From Klebsiella indica (GTDB taxonomy: Bacteria > Pseudomonadota > Gammaproteobacteria > Enterobacterales > Enterobacteriaceae): a stretch of DNA of 64,000 bases. A program made the translations under genes and the position numbers. The stretch covers positions 1 through 64,000 of the forward strand of contig NZ_VCHQ01000014.1 in the NCBI RefSeq assembly GCF_005860775.1, read 5' to 3'. How positions within the stretch are numbered: position 1 is the first letter of the stretch; each line of letters starts with the position of its first letter. Below, in pieces: positions 1 through 10,559 of this stretch. The notes beneath the pieces are model-generated. The model was not told the DNA's origin. It made no database searches and saw only the letters and a list, made by a program, of their open reading frames with translations.

Positions 1-952
1 GGCTAACGGCTATGCTGATGCTTCATCGGGGTGAACGGGTCAGCGATGTTGCCAGAACACTCTGTTGTGCCCGTTCATCCGTTGGTCGCTGGATTAACTG
101 GTTTACGCACTCAGGTATTGAAGGCCTGAAATCCTTACCCGCAGGACGCTCCCGACGCTGGCCGTTCGAGCATATTTGTGCATTGCTGCGTGAGCTCGTT
201 AAGCATTCTCCCGGCGATTTTGGTTATCAGCGTTCCCGCTGGAGTACCGAACTGCTGGCGATAAAAATCCGTGATGTCACCGGTTGTCCGCTACATGCTT
301 CAACCATCCGGCGATGGTTACCTGCTGCCGGACTGGTATGGTGCAGAGCAGCGCCAACACTGCGTATCCGGGACCCGAATAAGGAAGAAAAAATGGCAGC
401 GATTAATGTGGCGTTAGCCAGCTGTAGCACAGAACACCCGGTGTTTTACGAAGATGAAGTGGATATCCACCTCAATCCCAAAATCGGCGCTGACTGGCAG
501 TTACGCGGGCAGCAAAAACGCGTTGTCACGCCGGGGCAGAATGAAAAGTACTATCTTGCCGGTGCGCTGCACAGTGGTACGGGCAAAGTCAGCTACGTGG
601 GTGGAAACAGCAAAGGTTCATCATTATTTATCAGTATGTTAAAACATCTGAAGGCGACATACCGGCGGGCAAAATCGATAACGCTCATTGTCGATAACTA
701 CATCATCCACAAAAGCCGTGAAACGTTGCGCTGGCTGAAAGCAAACCCAAAGTTCAGAGTGATTTATCAGCCAGTTTACTCGCCGTGGGTCAATCATGTT
801 GAACGGTTGTGGCAGGCGCTTCATGAAACAATAACCCGAAATCACCAGTGCCGTTCAATGTGGCAACTGTTGAAAAAGGTTCGTCACTTTATGGATACCG
901 TCAGCCCATTCCCCGGTGGAAAGCATGGGCTGGCTAAAGTGTAGCGGTATTA
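1..952 (+). mobile_element. IS630-family insertion sequence, left end outside window
   Basis: This is the right-hand part of an IS630-type element carrying a nearly full-length transposase. The left end is cut by the window edge. The right boundary is placed just after the transposase stop, within about 10 bases, because the reverse-strand reading frame of the neighbouring NTPase remnant begins there. No terminal inverted repeat can be confirmed without the left end. The element appears to have landed inside the SIR2/NTPase gene. Confidence 0.75.
3..944 (+). CDS. IS630-family transposase (5' end outside window)
   Basis: This is a DDE transposase for cut-and-paste movement of the IS. The frame is open from the first bases of the window, so the roughly 30 N-terminal residues are missing only because of the window edge; the ATG at 12 is internal. 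An N-terminal helix-turn-helix region (RVSDVARTLCCARSSVGRWI) is followed by a DDE core. Its three acidic positions sit in FYEDEVDIHL, LIVDNYIIHK and WVNHVERLWQ. The C-terminus (FPGGKHGLAKV) matches the complete Shigella-type IS630 transposase as I remember it, so the protein looks intact. Family assignment is very secure; activity is not shown. Confidence 0.9.
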   Translation, partial: LTAMLMLHRGERVSDVARTLCCARSSVGRWINWFTHSGIEGLKSLPAGRSRRWPFEHICALLRELVKHSPGDFGYQRSRWSTELLAIKIRDVTGCPLHASTIRRWLPAAGLVWCRAAPTLRIRDPNKEEKMAAINVALASCSTEHPVFYEDEVDIHLNPKIGADWQLRGQQKRVVTPGQNEKYYLAGALHSGTGKVSYVGGNSKGSSLFISMLKHLKATYRRAKSITLIVDNYIIHKSRETLRWLKANPKFRVIYQPVYSPWVNHVERLWQALHETITRNHQCRSMWQLLKKVRHFMDTVSPFPGGKHGLAKV

Positions 953-955
953 GGA

Positions 956-1741
956 TCAGTTATTTAGCTGAATTAACTCTTTTGTATTTCTAGGGCCAAA
1001 CTTATTGCCCATTTTATCTCTTCGTAAATTACTTAACGTCTCTCCATTTTTAAGAATTGACAGGATTTTTAGCATCTCAAGTGTGAGGTGTTTGTTTGGA
1101 TCGTTAAGTAAAATATCAATCTGTTTTAATGTGATGCTGGGAATGCTATCTGAATGGAATATATCATCAAAGATATCATCTTGAGATAATACTTCCTGTG
1201 TTGAGCTATCCTCTAAAAAATACATAATCTGTTCGAGTTTTTTCATTACTCCTTCTGAATATTCATGTATTTTAGATATTTCATATGTCTTAAATCGGTT
1301 TTCATCAAACCTATTACGAAGTATTACACCTGTTTCATGTAAACTTAACTCTGATAATTTGGTATGAATAAAACTAAATTCTTTAAAGTTCACACTTGAG
1401 GAATAAACGAAAAAAATATTATTATTTTGAACTCTGAATATATCACGAAGTTTTAGTAAATATGTAATTGCTTCTGCATCAATATTACTACGTATTTTAT
1501 CAAAAATTATAAAATAAACGGATTCATTATGTACGCTTAATGTATATATTAACGACGCTAAGTTATGTCCTGAATCAGTTTTTACCTTGTCATCGACCTG
1601 ACCTTTTGATATAATCTCAGACATATCGATTTTAATACATTTTATTATTCTGTGTTTTACGGTACTAATAAGAGAAGAAATGAACTCATAAAGTCCATAG
1701 CCTAATCCTGCTTCTATAAAAACAGCATGGGTCTCATTCAA
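956..1741 (-). pseudogene. NTPase-like C-terminal remnant of a SIR2/NTPase protein
   Basis: A 261-residue reading frame in very AT-rich DNA. The open frame extends upstream of the TTG at 1741 to the poly-A tract at 1855-1863, adding residues rich in charged amino acids. Near the start is a degenerate nucleotide-binding loop (HAVFIEAGLGYGLYEF) that lacks the usual Walker A lysine. It is followed by a Walker-B-like strand (VYFIIFDKI), a sensor-like strand (IFFVYSSS) and a TKLSELSLHETGVIL segment, the order seen in STAND/AAA-type NTPases. The frame ends three bases beyond the IS630 end, so the C-terminus is probably cut off by that insertion. Together with the SIR2 frame upstream it looks like one original gene, now dead. 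I infer a defence function only from domain pairing. Confidence 0.6.
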
Positions 1742-1936
1742 TGATTTTATAGAGCTATTTCTTTCTTTTTCTCTAATTTGATTGCAATATTCCCTTTCAT
1801 CAGGGAAATAAAAATTAATGTCATCAAAATAAGTATCATCTGTTAATTTACTTGTTTTTTTTTAGGTTCTGATTTCGTTAATAGCTTATCAAAGATGATA
1901 TTGCAATCAATGTTTTTAAAAAATTGAATTCGATCT

Positions 1937-2746
1937 CTACTTATTGCTGGTGTTAACTATATCAAATAGATCTTTAAAGTTTCTATCAATAACGCCATCT
2001 TCTTTCTCATAAAAACACCATGCTAGATTGTATTCAACTTTATCATCATTTACAATATTTGCTAATGTTCTCGTAAAACTATCTAACCAACCACTATAAG
2101 CTAACGCAATAACATGTTGTTCAGCCAAAAGTGTCCTTAGTGAAGCTTCAATTTTATCTCGTTTAGCTTCTAGCTGGTTTCGAGTATGCATGGTATCGCC
2201 TTTATTCCAAACACCATGAATATGAATAATATTTATTAAATCATTACTATTATCATTTATGTTTGAATCAGAAACTATACTTATGCTATTAAAACCAATG
2301 CCATCTTTTGTAAATTGTTCTTCAATTAATGTATCAAAATTAGTTGTGATGATGTTTTTTACTTTTATTTTGTTTTCTTTTATTGCATGAGAAAAATCTT
2401 TTATTGCTTTTGGAATTTTGTGCTCATTATTGTCACTATCATAGTTACTCATTATTACACGTCTAACTATCTCTTGTGTTGATGTTGCTCCTTTTATTGC
2501 TGACAAGTATGCAAATGATTCTTGGTAAATTTCTTTTTCATCTTTTCCTTTGATAAAATCATTATATCCATCCAATAGATCGTTTTCATCAGCGTAAGAG
2601 CGAATTATTTCTGCTACTTGCGAAACATTAGGAATACCTGCCCCGTCTTTTATGGCGCTAAAAGCCGAACCAAAAAGAAATGAAAGTTCACTACTTCCTT
2701 TTAATCTCTGTAACAGAATAGTATCTGAAAAAAACTGACGTTCCAT
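1937..2746 (-). pseudogene. SIR2-like domain, N-terminal part of a broken SIR2/NTPase gene
   Basis: A sirtuin-like NAD-binding domain. Visible motifs are FLFGSAFSAIKDGAGIP (nucleotide-binding loop), IITTNFDTLIEE (TTNFD) and IHIHG (catalytic His-Gly). These place it in the SIR2_2/SIR2-like family found at the N-terminus of several anti-phage proteins that deplete NAD+. I chose the ATG at 2746 because an AAGGA-type ribosome site lies six to ten bases upstream; an earlier ATG at 2785 is possible. Translation stops at a TAG at 1937. Removing one base there opens a frame running to a 9-A tract (1855-1863), where one added A restores the frame of the NTPase remnant. Two indels therefore separate two halves of one gene. 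The domain call is good; the defence role is inference. Confidence 0.65.
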
Positions 2747-3064
2747 GGAAATCCTTAGAAAAATTTTGTTTATGAGAGAGAACATAACTTACCTATTGAT
2801 ATTTTTGGCTAAACACTCTCGCTCATGCTATTTCACAAAAAATAATCCATCCGATGCTTTGTTTCATAGTGTCATAATCAAGATTATCTTATCTCAATTT
2901 TTCAGTTAGTTACTATGATTTTTTGTGTACATCCGTTTTTTACTACATCTAGACTTGTTGGATATAGGGGCATCACCAAGAATTGCTGCTGGTAACCGGA
3001 TGATTTTAAATAAAATTAGATATTAACCATCTATAATATTTTGATTATCAATGTTTTTTGACGA
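2747..3064. other. AT-rich intergenic stretch inside the island
   Basis: About 318 bases separate the integrase stop from the SIR2 start. It should hold the SIR2 promoter on the minus strand. I see no ORF, tRNA fragment or clear repeat here, only strongly AT-rich sequence typical of the island. Confidence 0.5.
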
Positions 3065-4289
3065 TTACTTCGTTGTTGACTCATAAGCCTTCCCAAACTT
3101 CCCGATAACCACCTTCCGCCCCTCCTCAATCTGCGCATCAACAAAGTCCGCCCAGGACTGAAGCATCTCCCGGCGCTGATTCAGGTATTCCGCACGGTTG
3201 TAGACACCGCGAACGCCGCCGATCTTATGCGCCAGGCATTTCTCTACCCAGTCGGAGTTGTAGCCTTGCTCATGGAGCAATGTGCTGGCAGTACGCCGGA
3301 AGTCATGAATAACAAAATCCCTGACGTTCAGATCCAGCGTACGCACTGCGCAGTTAAGCGTTGTTTTGGAGATCGGGCGTCGGTGGTCGTTTCGGCTGGG
3401 GAAGATGTATGGAGAATCTCCGGCCAGAAATTTTAGCTCTTCGAACATCGCCAGTGCCTGCTTTGACAGCGGAACAATATGCGGGTTATCCATCTTCATT
3501 CTTTCGCCGGGGATACGCCATTCCAGCGCGTTGAAGTTAACTTCACTCCATGTCGCTTCAATCAATTCCGATTTACGCACCATGCAGATGATTAGCAGGT
3601 GCAGGGCCAGCTTGTGGCGTCGATTCATGTTAGAGGTGTAGATTCCCCGTAGCAGGATGCCGATCTCTTCTGCGGTTAGCGCCACGTCACGGCTTGTTGC
3701 TTGTGCGATATAACGGGCCTTGATAGCGGCTGCCGGGTTGTTGAAGATGATTCCCCTGGAAATCGCATAGGCCAGCATGCGTTTAAGCACGTTTCGCGTC
3801 AGTAGCGCGACGTGATCTGAACCTTGTTGCTTGATGCGGTAAAGCATGACCTGAATGTGGGCAGTTGTGAGTTCTTCTAGTTCCAGTTTCCCGATGATGG
3901 GAATGATGTCCTTCTCGATAACGCGAGTGATGTTGCGCGGATCGCGGTTACTTTTTTCAACGATATCGGTCAGCCAGCGTTTGGCAAATGTTTTGACTGT
4001 CGTTGGGACTTTCTGTTTAAGTTTTTCTTCCTGCTTTTTCTGTGCGGGATTGATGCCATGGGCAACCATTGAGCGGCACTTTTCACGCCAAAGCTGCGCC
4101 TCTGCATGTGAGGAAGCTTGGTATTCGCCCAGAGAGTGATCTTTTGCGATTTATTGTCAAAGCGGTAGCGGAAACGCCAGATTTTTCGTCCGGTGGGAAG
4201 AACTTCAATCACCAACCCGTCATGATCGGCAAGTTGCCAGGGCGATTTTTGGGAGTCAGCGTGCGTAGTTTGGTATCTGAAAGTGCCAT
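3065..4289 (-). pseudogene. P4-type tyrosine integrase with two frameshifts
   Basis: A site-specific recombinase of the P4 integrase type that would insert and excise the island. The original start is the ATG at 4289 (MALSDTKLRTLTPK). The frame breaks at a run of five A/T bases (4246-4250), where six would be in frame. It breaks again at AGAGAG (4131-4136), where AGAG would be in frame. The arm-binding N-terminus is thus split over three frames, and only 334 residues from 4069 remain as one ORF. That part still holds the catalytic set: Arg in MVRKSELIEATW, His and Arg in HDFRRTAS, LAHK and the nucleophile Tyr in GVYNRAEY. The catalytic domain could be made from an internal start, but it would lack the N-terminal DNA-binding domain. 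Confidence 0.8.
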
Positions 4290-4608
4290 ATCTCACCTCT
4301 ACAGTGTGTCCATGAGCATCCTTTCTAATAGATTGTTTAATATTGAATTATTAACGCCTTCTTTTTCACTGTGTCCATGAGAAGGCAGGTTTGAGCGTTT
4401 TTTATACCGCTTTTGTGTCCATTTGATGTGATTTTTAGCTCAAAAAATGAACATTTATACATGAAGAATTTAAAGATGGGCACAATTCAGGACGCAAAAA
4501 TCGCGGATGAATCCGCACGACTATGGACGAGTACAGAAAGTAAAAACCCGCATTAACGTACAGTTAATGCGGGTTAGTGAACGTTCACGTACGAGGATGG
4601 ACTAAAAC
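4290..4608. other. Region between integrase and mnmE with short repeats
   Basis: No gene is visible in these 319 bases. The 11-mer GTGTCCATGAG occurs at 4306-4316 and 4371-4381, and its first eight bases recur at 4415-4422. Such spaced repeats beside an integrase gene could be arm-type integrase sites. A small palindrome (GCGGATGAATCCGC, 4503-4516) and the mnmE terminator (4545-4575) follow. Confidence 0.45.
4541..4575 (-). terminator. Rho-independent terminator of mnmE
   Basis: Perfect 13-bp inverted repeat AACCCGCATTAAC / GTTAATGCGGGTT with a five-base loop, followed on the minus strand by a run of T. It lies 34 bases beyond the mnmE stop codon. Confidence 0.85.
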
Positions 4609-4626
4609 TTATTTACCAATACAGAA
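4609..4626. other. mnmE 3' end, sequence like the SGI1 attachment site
   Basis: The last 18 bases of mnmE on its coding strand read TTCTGTATTGGTAAATAA. From memory this differs by about one base from the repeat used by Salmonella genomic island 1 at the 3' end of this gene (also called thdF/trmE). I saw no second copy in 1-4600, so whether this island used the site is undecided. Confidence 0.5.
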
Positions 4627-5973
4627 GCTGGAGAAAATCCGCCCCAGCAGGTCGTCGGAGGTAAACTCGCCGGTGATCTCGCTCAACGCCTGTTGCGACA
4701 ATCTCAGCTCTTCCGCCAGCAGTTCTCCTGCCCACGCGCCCAGCAGCTGCGCTTTACCCTGTTGCAGATGCTCTGCTGCGTCGGACAGCGCCTGCAGATG
4801 ACGACGGCGCGCCAGGAAGCCGCCTTCCATATTGGTTTCGAAGCCCATGCTCTGTTTAAGATGGTTGCGCAGTACGTCTACGCCCTCGCCGGTACGCGCG
4901 GAGAGACGCACAACTGAGTGGCCATTTACTTCGCTTAGCCCCAGCGTCTCGCCGGTAATATCCGCTTTATTACGCACGACGGTAATCGGCAAGTTCTTTG
5001 GTAAACGGGCGATAAAGTCCGGCCAGATATTCACCGGGTCGGTGGCTTCAGTCGTAGTGCCATCCACCATAAACAGCACGCGGTCAGCTTGTTCAATTTC
5101 CTGCCAGGCGCGTTCGATACCAATGCGTTCCACTTCGTCGTTCGCGTCGCGCAGACCGGCGGTATCAATGATATGCAGCGGCATACCGTCGATATGAATA
5201 TGTTCGCGCAGCACGTCGCGAGTAGTGCCGGCAATATCGGTGACAATAGCCGCTTCACGGCCCGCCAGGGCGTTCAGCAGGCTCGATTTTCCGGCATTCG
5301 GGCGGCCGGCAATCACCACCTTCATCCCTTCGCGCAGCAGGCTGCCCTGGCGCGCTTCGGCGCGGACGGCGTCGAGATCGGCGATCACTTCGTTGAGCTG
5401 CGCTTCGATTTTGCCGTCGGAGAGGAAGTCGATCTCTTCGTCCGGAAAGTCTATGGCCGCTTCCACATAGATGCGCAGGTGAGTGAGCGCTTCCACAAGA
5501 TGGTTAACGCGGGTGGAGAACGCCCCTTGCAACGAGTTCAGGGCGGATCGTGCCGCCTGTTCGGAGCTGGCGTCAATCAGGTCGGCAATGGCTTCCGCCT
5601 GCGCCAGGTCAAGCTTGTCGTTGAGAAACGCGCGCTCGGAAAATTCGCCGGGTCTGGCGATACGTACGCCCGGTAGCGTCAGAATGCGTTTCAGCAGCAG
5701 ATCGAGGATTACGGGGCCGCCGTGTCCCTGTAGTTCCAGCACATCTTCGCCGGTAAAGGAGTTCGGGCCGGGGAACCACAGCGCAATCCCCTGATCCAGC
5801 ACGCTGCCGTCGCCGTCTTTAAATGGCAGGTAGTCGGCATAGCGCGGCTTTGGCAATTTGCCCAGCACCGCCTGCGCGACGTCGTGCGCTTTCAGGCCTG
5901 AGATGCGCAGAATGCCCACTCCACCGCGTCCCGGAGGGGTGGCCTGGGCGACGATAGTGTCGTTATGGCTCAT
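4609..5973 (-). CDS. mnmE: tRNA uridine-5-carboxymethylaminomethyl modification GTPase MnmE
   Basis: With MnmG, MnmE modifies the wobble uridine (cmnm5U34) of certain tRNAs. It is 454 residues, the E. coli length. The N-terminal formyl-THF-binding domain starts [15 protein letters not shown]. The G domain, around residues 216-380, shows the P-loop [14 protein letters not shown], the DTAG switch and the NKAD base-recognition motif. The C-terminal FCIGK carries the conserved cysteine of the family. Here the island with a dead integrase lies beyond its 3' end, where E. coli K-12 has tnaCAB. The gene has its own terminator downstream and is separated from yidC upstream by another terminator. Confidence 0.97.
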   Translation of the reverse strand: MSHNDTIVAQATPPGRGGVGILRISGLKAHDVAQAVLGKLPKPRYADYLPFKDGDGSVLDQGIALWFPGPNSFTGEDVLELQGHGGPVILDLLLKRILTLPGVRIARPGEFSERAFLNDKLDLAQAEAIADLIDASSEQAARSALNSLQGAFSTRVNHLVEALTHLRIYVEAAIDFPDEEIDFLSDGKIEAQLNEVIADLDAVRAEARQGSLLREGMKVVIAGRPNAGKSSLLNALAGREAAIVTDIAGTTRDVLREHIHIDGMPLHIIDTAGLRDANDEVERIGIERAWQEIEQADRVLFMVDGTTTEATDPVNIWPDFIARLPKNLPITVVRNKADITGETLGLSEVNGHSVVRLSARTGEGVDVLRNHLKQSMGFETNMEGGFLARRRHLQALSDAAEHLQQGKAQLLGAWAGELLAEELRLSQQALSEITGEFTSDDLLGRIFSSFCIGK

Positions 5974-5994
5974 AATGACTCTCTATGTAAATGT

Positions 5995-6020
5995 AAAAAA
6001 GGCGGTCTGTTGACCGCCTT
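5995..6020 (-). terminator. Terminator after yidC
   Basis: AAGGCGGTC / GACCGCCTT hairpin (5999-6007 and 6012-6020) followed on the minus strand by a T run. It separates the rpmH-rnpA-yidD-yidC transcripts from mnmE. Confidence 0.8.
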
Positions 6021-6070
6021 CTCTGGCATTTAATTTACCGTAGACTCTCAAAATAATTCACGTTGCAGGA

Positions 6071-6128
6071 CAAAACGGCTAATCGTTTTGAACCGCAGAC
6101 GCGCTGGCTACGAAGCCTGCGCATCTGC
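6071..6128. repeat. Two adjacent hairpins between yidC and mnmE
   Basis: CAAAACG / CGTTTTG (6071-6077, 6084-6090) is followed by a longer stem GCAGACGCGC / GCGCATCTGC (6095-6104, 6119-6128) with one mismatch. The longer stem encloses GGCT / AGCC. There is no T run, so this looks like a palindromic intergenic repeat rather than a terminator. I cannot name its family. Confidence 0.5.
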
Positions 6129-6148
6129 TACCTGAAGAACAAAGAGTA

Positions 6149-7795
6149 TCAGGTTTTTTTCTTCTCACGGCTATGCAGGCCGCGTTTTTCCAGACCACGG
6201 TAAATCAGCTGCTGCTGAATAATGGTGACCAGGTTGCTGACGATATAGTAAACCACCAGACCAGACGGGAACCACAGGAAGAACACCGTGAAGATGACCG
6301 GCATAAAGGTCATGATCTTCTGCTGCATCGGATCGGTCACGGTGGTCGGGGACATCTTCTGAATGAAGAACATCGTCGCGCCCATGATGATCGGCAGGAT
6401 GTAGTACGGGTCCTGTGCAGACAGGTCGTGGATCCACAGGATAAACGGCGCATGACGCAGTTCAACCGAGGCGCTCAGCATGTAGTACAGCGCAAGGAAG
6501 ATAGGCATCTGGATAATCAGCGGGAAGCAGCCACCCAGCGGGTTAACCTTCTCCGCTTTATACAGCGCCATCATTTCCTGGCTTTGACGCTGTTTGTCGT
6601 CGCCCAGACGCTCGCGCATTGCCTGAATCTTCGGCTGCAGCATACGCATCTTCGCCATGGAGGTGTACTGCGCTTTAGTCAGCGGGTACATGATGCCACG
6701 AACGATGAAGGTGATAACGATGATGGAGAAGCCCCAGTTGCCGAGGAAGCTATGAATCCATTTCAGCAGTTTGAACAGCGGCTGAGAGATGAACCACAGC
6801 CAGCCGTAGTCAACGGTCAGATCAAGATGCGGCGCAACGGCGGCCATTTTATCCTGAATGGCCGGGCCAACCCACAGTACGCTATCCAGCTTATCGGTCT
6901 GGCCTGGCTGCACCAGGACCGGCTGCGATTTATAGCCGATAGCCACAAGACCGTTACCGAGGTTGGAGGTGTAGAAGCTGTTGGTACCGTTATTCTGCGG
7001 AACCCATGCGGTAGTAAAGTACTGCTGCAGCATGGCAACCCAACCGTTTTTGGTGCTGACGTTCAGGTTTTCGTTATCGAGAATGGTATCAAATTTGTAT
7101 TTTTCGTATTTCGACTCGGAGGTTGAATACGCCGCACCACGGAAAGTGTGCATTGTCGTCAGGCCACCGGTCTGAGTGTCGCGATGGGTCGGCAGATTGG
7201 CGGTTTGTTTTAGTTGACCGAAAGTCGACACTTCCAGCGGTTTTTCGCTGGCGTTATGTACGCTGTAGCCAACGTTCACCGCATAGTCACCGCGCTTCAG
7301 GGTGAAGGTTTTAGTGAAAACGTTGCCTGATTTATCTGTGTACGTCAGTGGAATGACGATTTCGTTCTGGCCGTTAGCCAGCACAAACGCATCTTTATCG
7401 ACGTTATACAGCGGACGTGGTCCGTTAGCCGGGTTGTCCGGGCCATCACGGCCGGTTAAACCGCTCTGTGCCTGATAGGTAAACTGCGGCGTGGTTTCCA
7501 GTAACTGGAACGGTTCAGTCGATTTCAGCTCTTTTGGATAATCCAGAAGCAGCGCTTGCTCAACATCTCCACCGCGGGTGTTAATGGTCAAATCAAGCAC
7601 ATCGGTTTTAACCGTAATCAGTTTCCCCTGGCCACTGGCCGGTACGCCCTGGTCGGCGGCGCTACCCGCTGCTGTGGTCGTTGTCTGCGTGGTCTGCTGC
7701 TGAGGCTGAGGATTGTTATCCTGCTCCCAGGCTTGCCAGATCATGAAAGACACGAACAACAAAGCGATGATAAGAAGATTGCGTTGCGAATCCAT
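6149..7795 (-). CDS. yidC: Membrane protein insertase YidC
   Basis: YidC inserts and folds inner-membrane proteins, alone or with SecYEG. It is 548 residues, as in E. coli. The N-terminal signal-anchor ([17 protein letters not shown]) is followed by a large periplasmic domain with a Gln/Thr-rich linker, roughly residues 25-340. The conserved insertase core then holds five membrane segments. The hydrophilic-groove arginine lies in the [18 protein letters not shown] segment. The C-terminus is basic (REKKKT). The gene follows yidD by two bases in the conserved rpmH-rnpA-yidD-yidC order and ends at a terminator. Confidence 0.98.
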   Translation of the reverse strand: MDSQRNLLIIALLFVSFMIWQAWEQDNNPQPQQQTTQTTTTAAGSAADQGVPASGQGKLITVKTDVLDLTINTRGGDVEQALLLDYPKELKSTEPFQLLETTPQFTYQAQSGLTGRDGPDNPANGPRPLYNVDKDAFVLANGQNEIVIPLTYTDKSGNVFTKTFTLKRGDYAVNVGYSVHNASEKPLEVSTFGQLKQTANLPTHRDTQTGGLTTMHTFRGAAYSTSESKYEKYKFDTILDNENLNVSTKNGWVAMLQQYFTTAWVPQNNGTNSFYTSNLGNGLVAIGYKSQPVLVQPGQTDKLDSVLWVGPAIQDKMAAVAPHLDLTVDYGWLWFISQPLFKLLKWIHSFLGNWGFSIIVITFIVRGIMYPLTKAQYTSMAKMRMLQPKIQAMRERLGDDKQRQSQEMMALYKAEKVNPLGGCFPLIIQMPIFLALYYMLSASVELRHAPFILWIHDLSAQDPYYILPIIMGATMFFIQKMSPTTVTDPMQQKIMTFMPVIFTVFFLWFPSGLVVYYIVSNLVTIIQQQLIYRGLEKRGLHSREKKKT

Positions 7796-7797
7796 CG

Positions 7798-8055
7798 TTA
7801 GTGTTCTCTGGTATCAAATGGTCCAGGCGGGACGGGATCGTCACCACCAGGGTGTAAAGGGTGGCATTTTAATACGCGTTTCACCGTCAACCAACTGCCT
7901 TTTATCAATCCAAACCTGCGCAATGCCTCAATTCCGTATTGAGAACAGGTTGGCGTGAAACGACAGTGCGGCCCGAGTAGCGGACTAATCAGGCGTTGAT
8001 AGACCCGAATCAGGCCTATCAGGACCCGCGAGCCAGGCGACAGTGGCGGCGCCAT
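7798..8055 (-). CDS. yidD: Membrane protein insertion efficiency factor YidD
   Basis: A small 85-residue protein of the YidD family (haemolytic domain family), thought to lie at the inner membrane and help YidC-dependent insertion. It has an amphipathic N-terminal region ([17 protein letters not shown]). The family cysteine pattern [15 protein letters not shown] and the [12 protein letters not shown] motif follow. Its start overlaps the end of rnpA by 37 bases in another frame, as in E. coli, so translation is probably coupled. Confidence 0.95.
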   Translation of the reverse strand: MAPPLSPGSRVLIGLIRVYQRLISPLLGPHCRFTPTCSQYGIEALRRFGLIKGSWLTVKRVLKCHPLHPGGDDPVPPGPFDTREH

Positions 8056-8378
8056 AATTTTTCCAACGCTTCCGAGAGAGCACGGTTATCGAGGTCGGCA
8101 ACCCCTTTCTTTGCCACCACCACGAAATCCATCGGCGGGAGTTCGTGTTGACGTAAACGGAAGCTTTCACGCGTCAGACGTTTAATCCGGTTGCGTTCAT
8201 GCGCGCGCTTAACGTTTTTCTTGGCGACCGTAAGACCGATGCGGGGATGCCCCAGCGAATTTTGGCGGCCGAGGATGGTGATTTGCGGCGTGCCAGCCCG
8301 TAATGGCTGCTGGAAGACGAAAGTGAAATGATTGGGAGTTAACAAACGTAACTCCCTGGGAAATGCGAGCTTAACCAC
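8019..8378 (-). CDS. rnpA: Ribonuclease P protein component
   Basis: This basic protein binds the catalytic RNase P RNA and helps it cut the 5' leader from pre-tRNAs. It is 119 residues with a GTG start at 8378, matching the E. coli protein ([15 protein letters not shown]). The RNA-binding signature [13 protein letters not shown] is present near residue 67. It sits 15 bases after rpmH, so the ribosomal protein and the processing enzyme are co-transcribed. Confidence 0.98.
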   Translation of the reverse strand: MVKLAFPRELRLLTPNHFTFVFQQPLRAGTPQITILGRQNSLGHPRIGLTVAKKNVKRAHERNRIKRLTRESFRLRQHELPPMDFVVVAKKGVADLDNRALSEALEKLWRRHCRLARGS

Positions 8379-8393
8379 TCAGGGTTAGCTTTA

Positions 8394-9154
<761 letters not shown>

Positions 9155-10555
9155 GTGTCACTTTCGCTTTGGCAGCAGTGTCTTGCCCGATTGCAGGATG
9201 AGTTACCAGCCACAGAATTCAGTATGTGGATACGCCCTTTGCAGGCGGAATTGAGCGATAACACGCTGGCACTGTATGCGCCAAACCGTTTTGTGCTCGA
9301 TTGGGTAAGGGATAAATACCTCAATAATATCAATGGGCTCCTCAATGATTTTTGTGGTGCGGATGCCCCGCAGCTGCGTTTTGAAGTCGGCGCTAAGCCT
9401 GCTGTTCAACCGCAGAGAGGCACGGTGAGCGTTGCGGCAGCCGCGCCTGCCGCGCAGATCCAGACGACGCGCGTTGAGCCAACTATCGTGCGGTCTGGCT
9501 GGGATAACGTCCCGGCGCCGGCAGAGCCGACCTATCGCTCCAATGTTAATGTAAAGCATACGTTTGATAACTTCGTCGAAGGTAAATCTAACCAGCTGGC
9601 GCGCGCGGCGGCACGCCAGGTTGCCGATAACCCAGGCGGGGCATACAACCCACTGTTCCTTTATGGCGGCACCGGTCTGGGGAAAACCCACCTGTTGCAC
9701 GCAGTCGGTAATGGCATCGTGGCGCGCAAACCCAACGCGAAAGTGGTCTATATGCACTCTGAGCGCTTTGTGCAGGACATGGTAAAAGCCCTGCAAAATA
9801 ACGCGATTGAAGAGTTTAAACGCTACTACCGTTCCGTTGATGCCCTGTTGATCGATGATATTCAATTCTTTGCGAATAAAGAGCGTTCGCAGGAGGAGTT
9901 TTTCCACACCTTTAATGCCCTGCTGGAAGGTAATCAGCAGATCATTCTGACGTCGGATCGTTATCCGAAAGAGATCAACGGCGTTGAGGATCGTCTGAAA
10001 TCACGCTTCGGCTGGGGGCTGACGGTGGCGATTGAACCGCCAGAGCTGGAAACCCGCGTGGCAATCCTGATGAAAAAAGCTGACGAAAACGACATTCGCC
10101 TGCCCGGCGAGGTGGCGTTCTTTATTGCTAAGCGACTACGCTCTAATGTGCGTGAGCTTGAAGGGGCGCTGAACCGCGTGATCGCCAACGCCAACTTTAC
10201 CGGCCGGGCGATTACCATCGATTTCGTGCGTGAAGCGCTGCGCGATCTGCTGGCTTTACAGGAAAAACTGGTCACCATCGACAATATTCAGAAGACGGTG
10301 GCGGAGTATTACAAAATTAAAATCGCGGATCTGCTTTCCAAGCGTCGATCTCGCTCGGTGGCGCGTCCTCGCCAGATGGCGATGGCGCTGGCAAAAGAGC
10401 TGACCAACCACAGTTTGCCGGAAATTGGCGATGCGTTTGGCGGTCGCGACCATACCACCGTCCTGCACGCCTGTCGTAAGATTGAGCAACTGCGTGAAGA
10501 AAGCCACGATATCAAAGAAGATTTCTCTAATTTAATCAGAACATTATCCTCGTGA
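9155..10555 (+). CDS. dnaA: Chromosomal replication initiator DnaA
   Basis: DnaA binds 9-mer boxes at oriC, opens the DNA and loads DnaB. The start is the GTG at 9155 ([13 protein letters not shown]) with GGAG upstream, giving 466 residues. Domain I (about 1-85) is followed by a variable linker (about 86-130) rich in Ala and Pro, quite unlike the E. coli linker. The AAA+ domain carries Walker [12 protein letters not shown] near residue 172 and Walker B LLIDDIQF. The C-terminal helix-turn-helix holds [15 protein letters not shown]. It is first in dnaA-dnaN-recF-gyrB, with dnaN starting four bases after the stop. Confidence 0.98.
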   Translation: MSLSLWQQCLARLQDELPATEFSMWIRPLQAELSDNTLALYAPNRFVLDWVRDKYLNNINGLLNDFCGADAPQLRFEVGAKPAVQPQRGTVSVAAAAPAAQIQTTRVEPTIVRSGWDNVPAPAEPTYRSNVNVKHTFDNFVEGKSNQLARAAARQVADNPGGAYNPLFLYGGTGLGKTHLLHAVGNGIVARKPNAKVVYMHSERFVQDMVKALQNNAIEEFKRYYRSVDALLIDDIQFFANKERSQEEFFHTFNALLEGNQQIILTSDRYPKEINGVEDRLKSRFGWGLTVAIEPPELETRVAILMKKADENDIRLPGEVAFFIAKRLRSNVRELEGALNRVIANANFTGRAITIDFVREALRDLLALQEKLVTIDNIQKTVAEYYKIKIADLLSKRRSRSVARPRQMAMALAKELTNHSLPEIGDAFGGRDHTTVLHACRKIEQLREESHDIKEDFSNLIRTLSS

Positions 10556-10559
10556 CGCT

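Noticed and set aside
1855..1863. Programmed frameshift at the poly-A tract joining the two island ORFs
   Set aside because: A single slip there cannot help, because a second shift near 1937-1945 is also needed and that site has no slippery sequence. Decay is the simpler reading.
1..4600. Prophage remnant
   Set aside because: Apart from the integrase, no phage structural, lysis or regulatory gene is present. Island with IS is the better description.
6173..7126. Plus-strand ORF of 317 codons opposite yidC
   Set aside because: It is antisense to the conserved yidC core and has a low-complexity His/Arg/Gln-rich translation, typical of a shadow frame.
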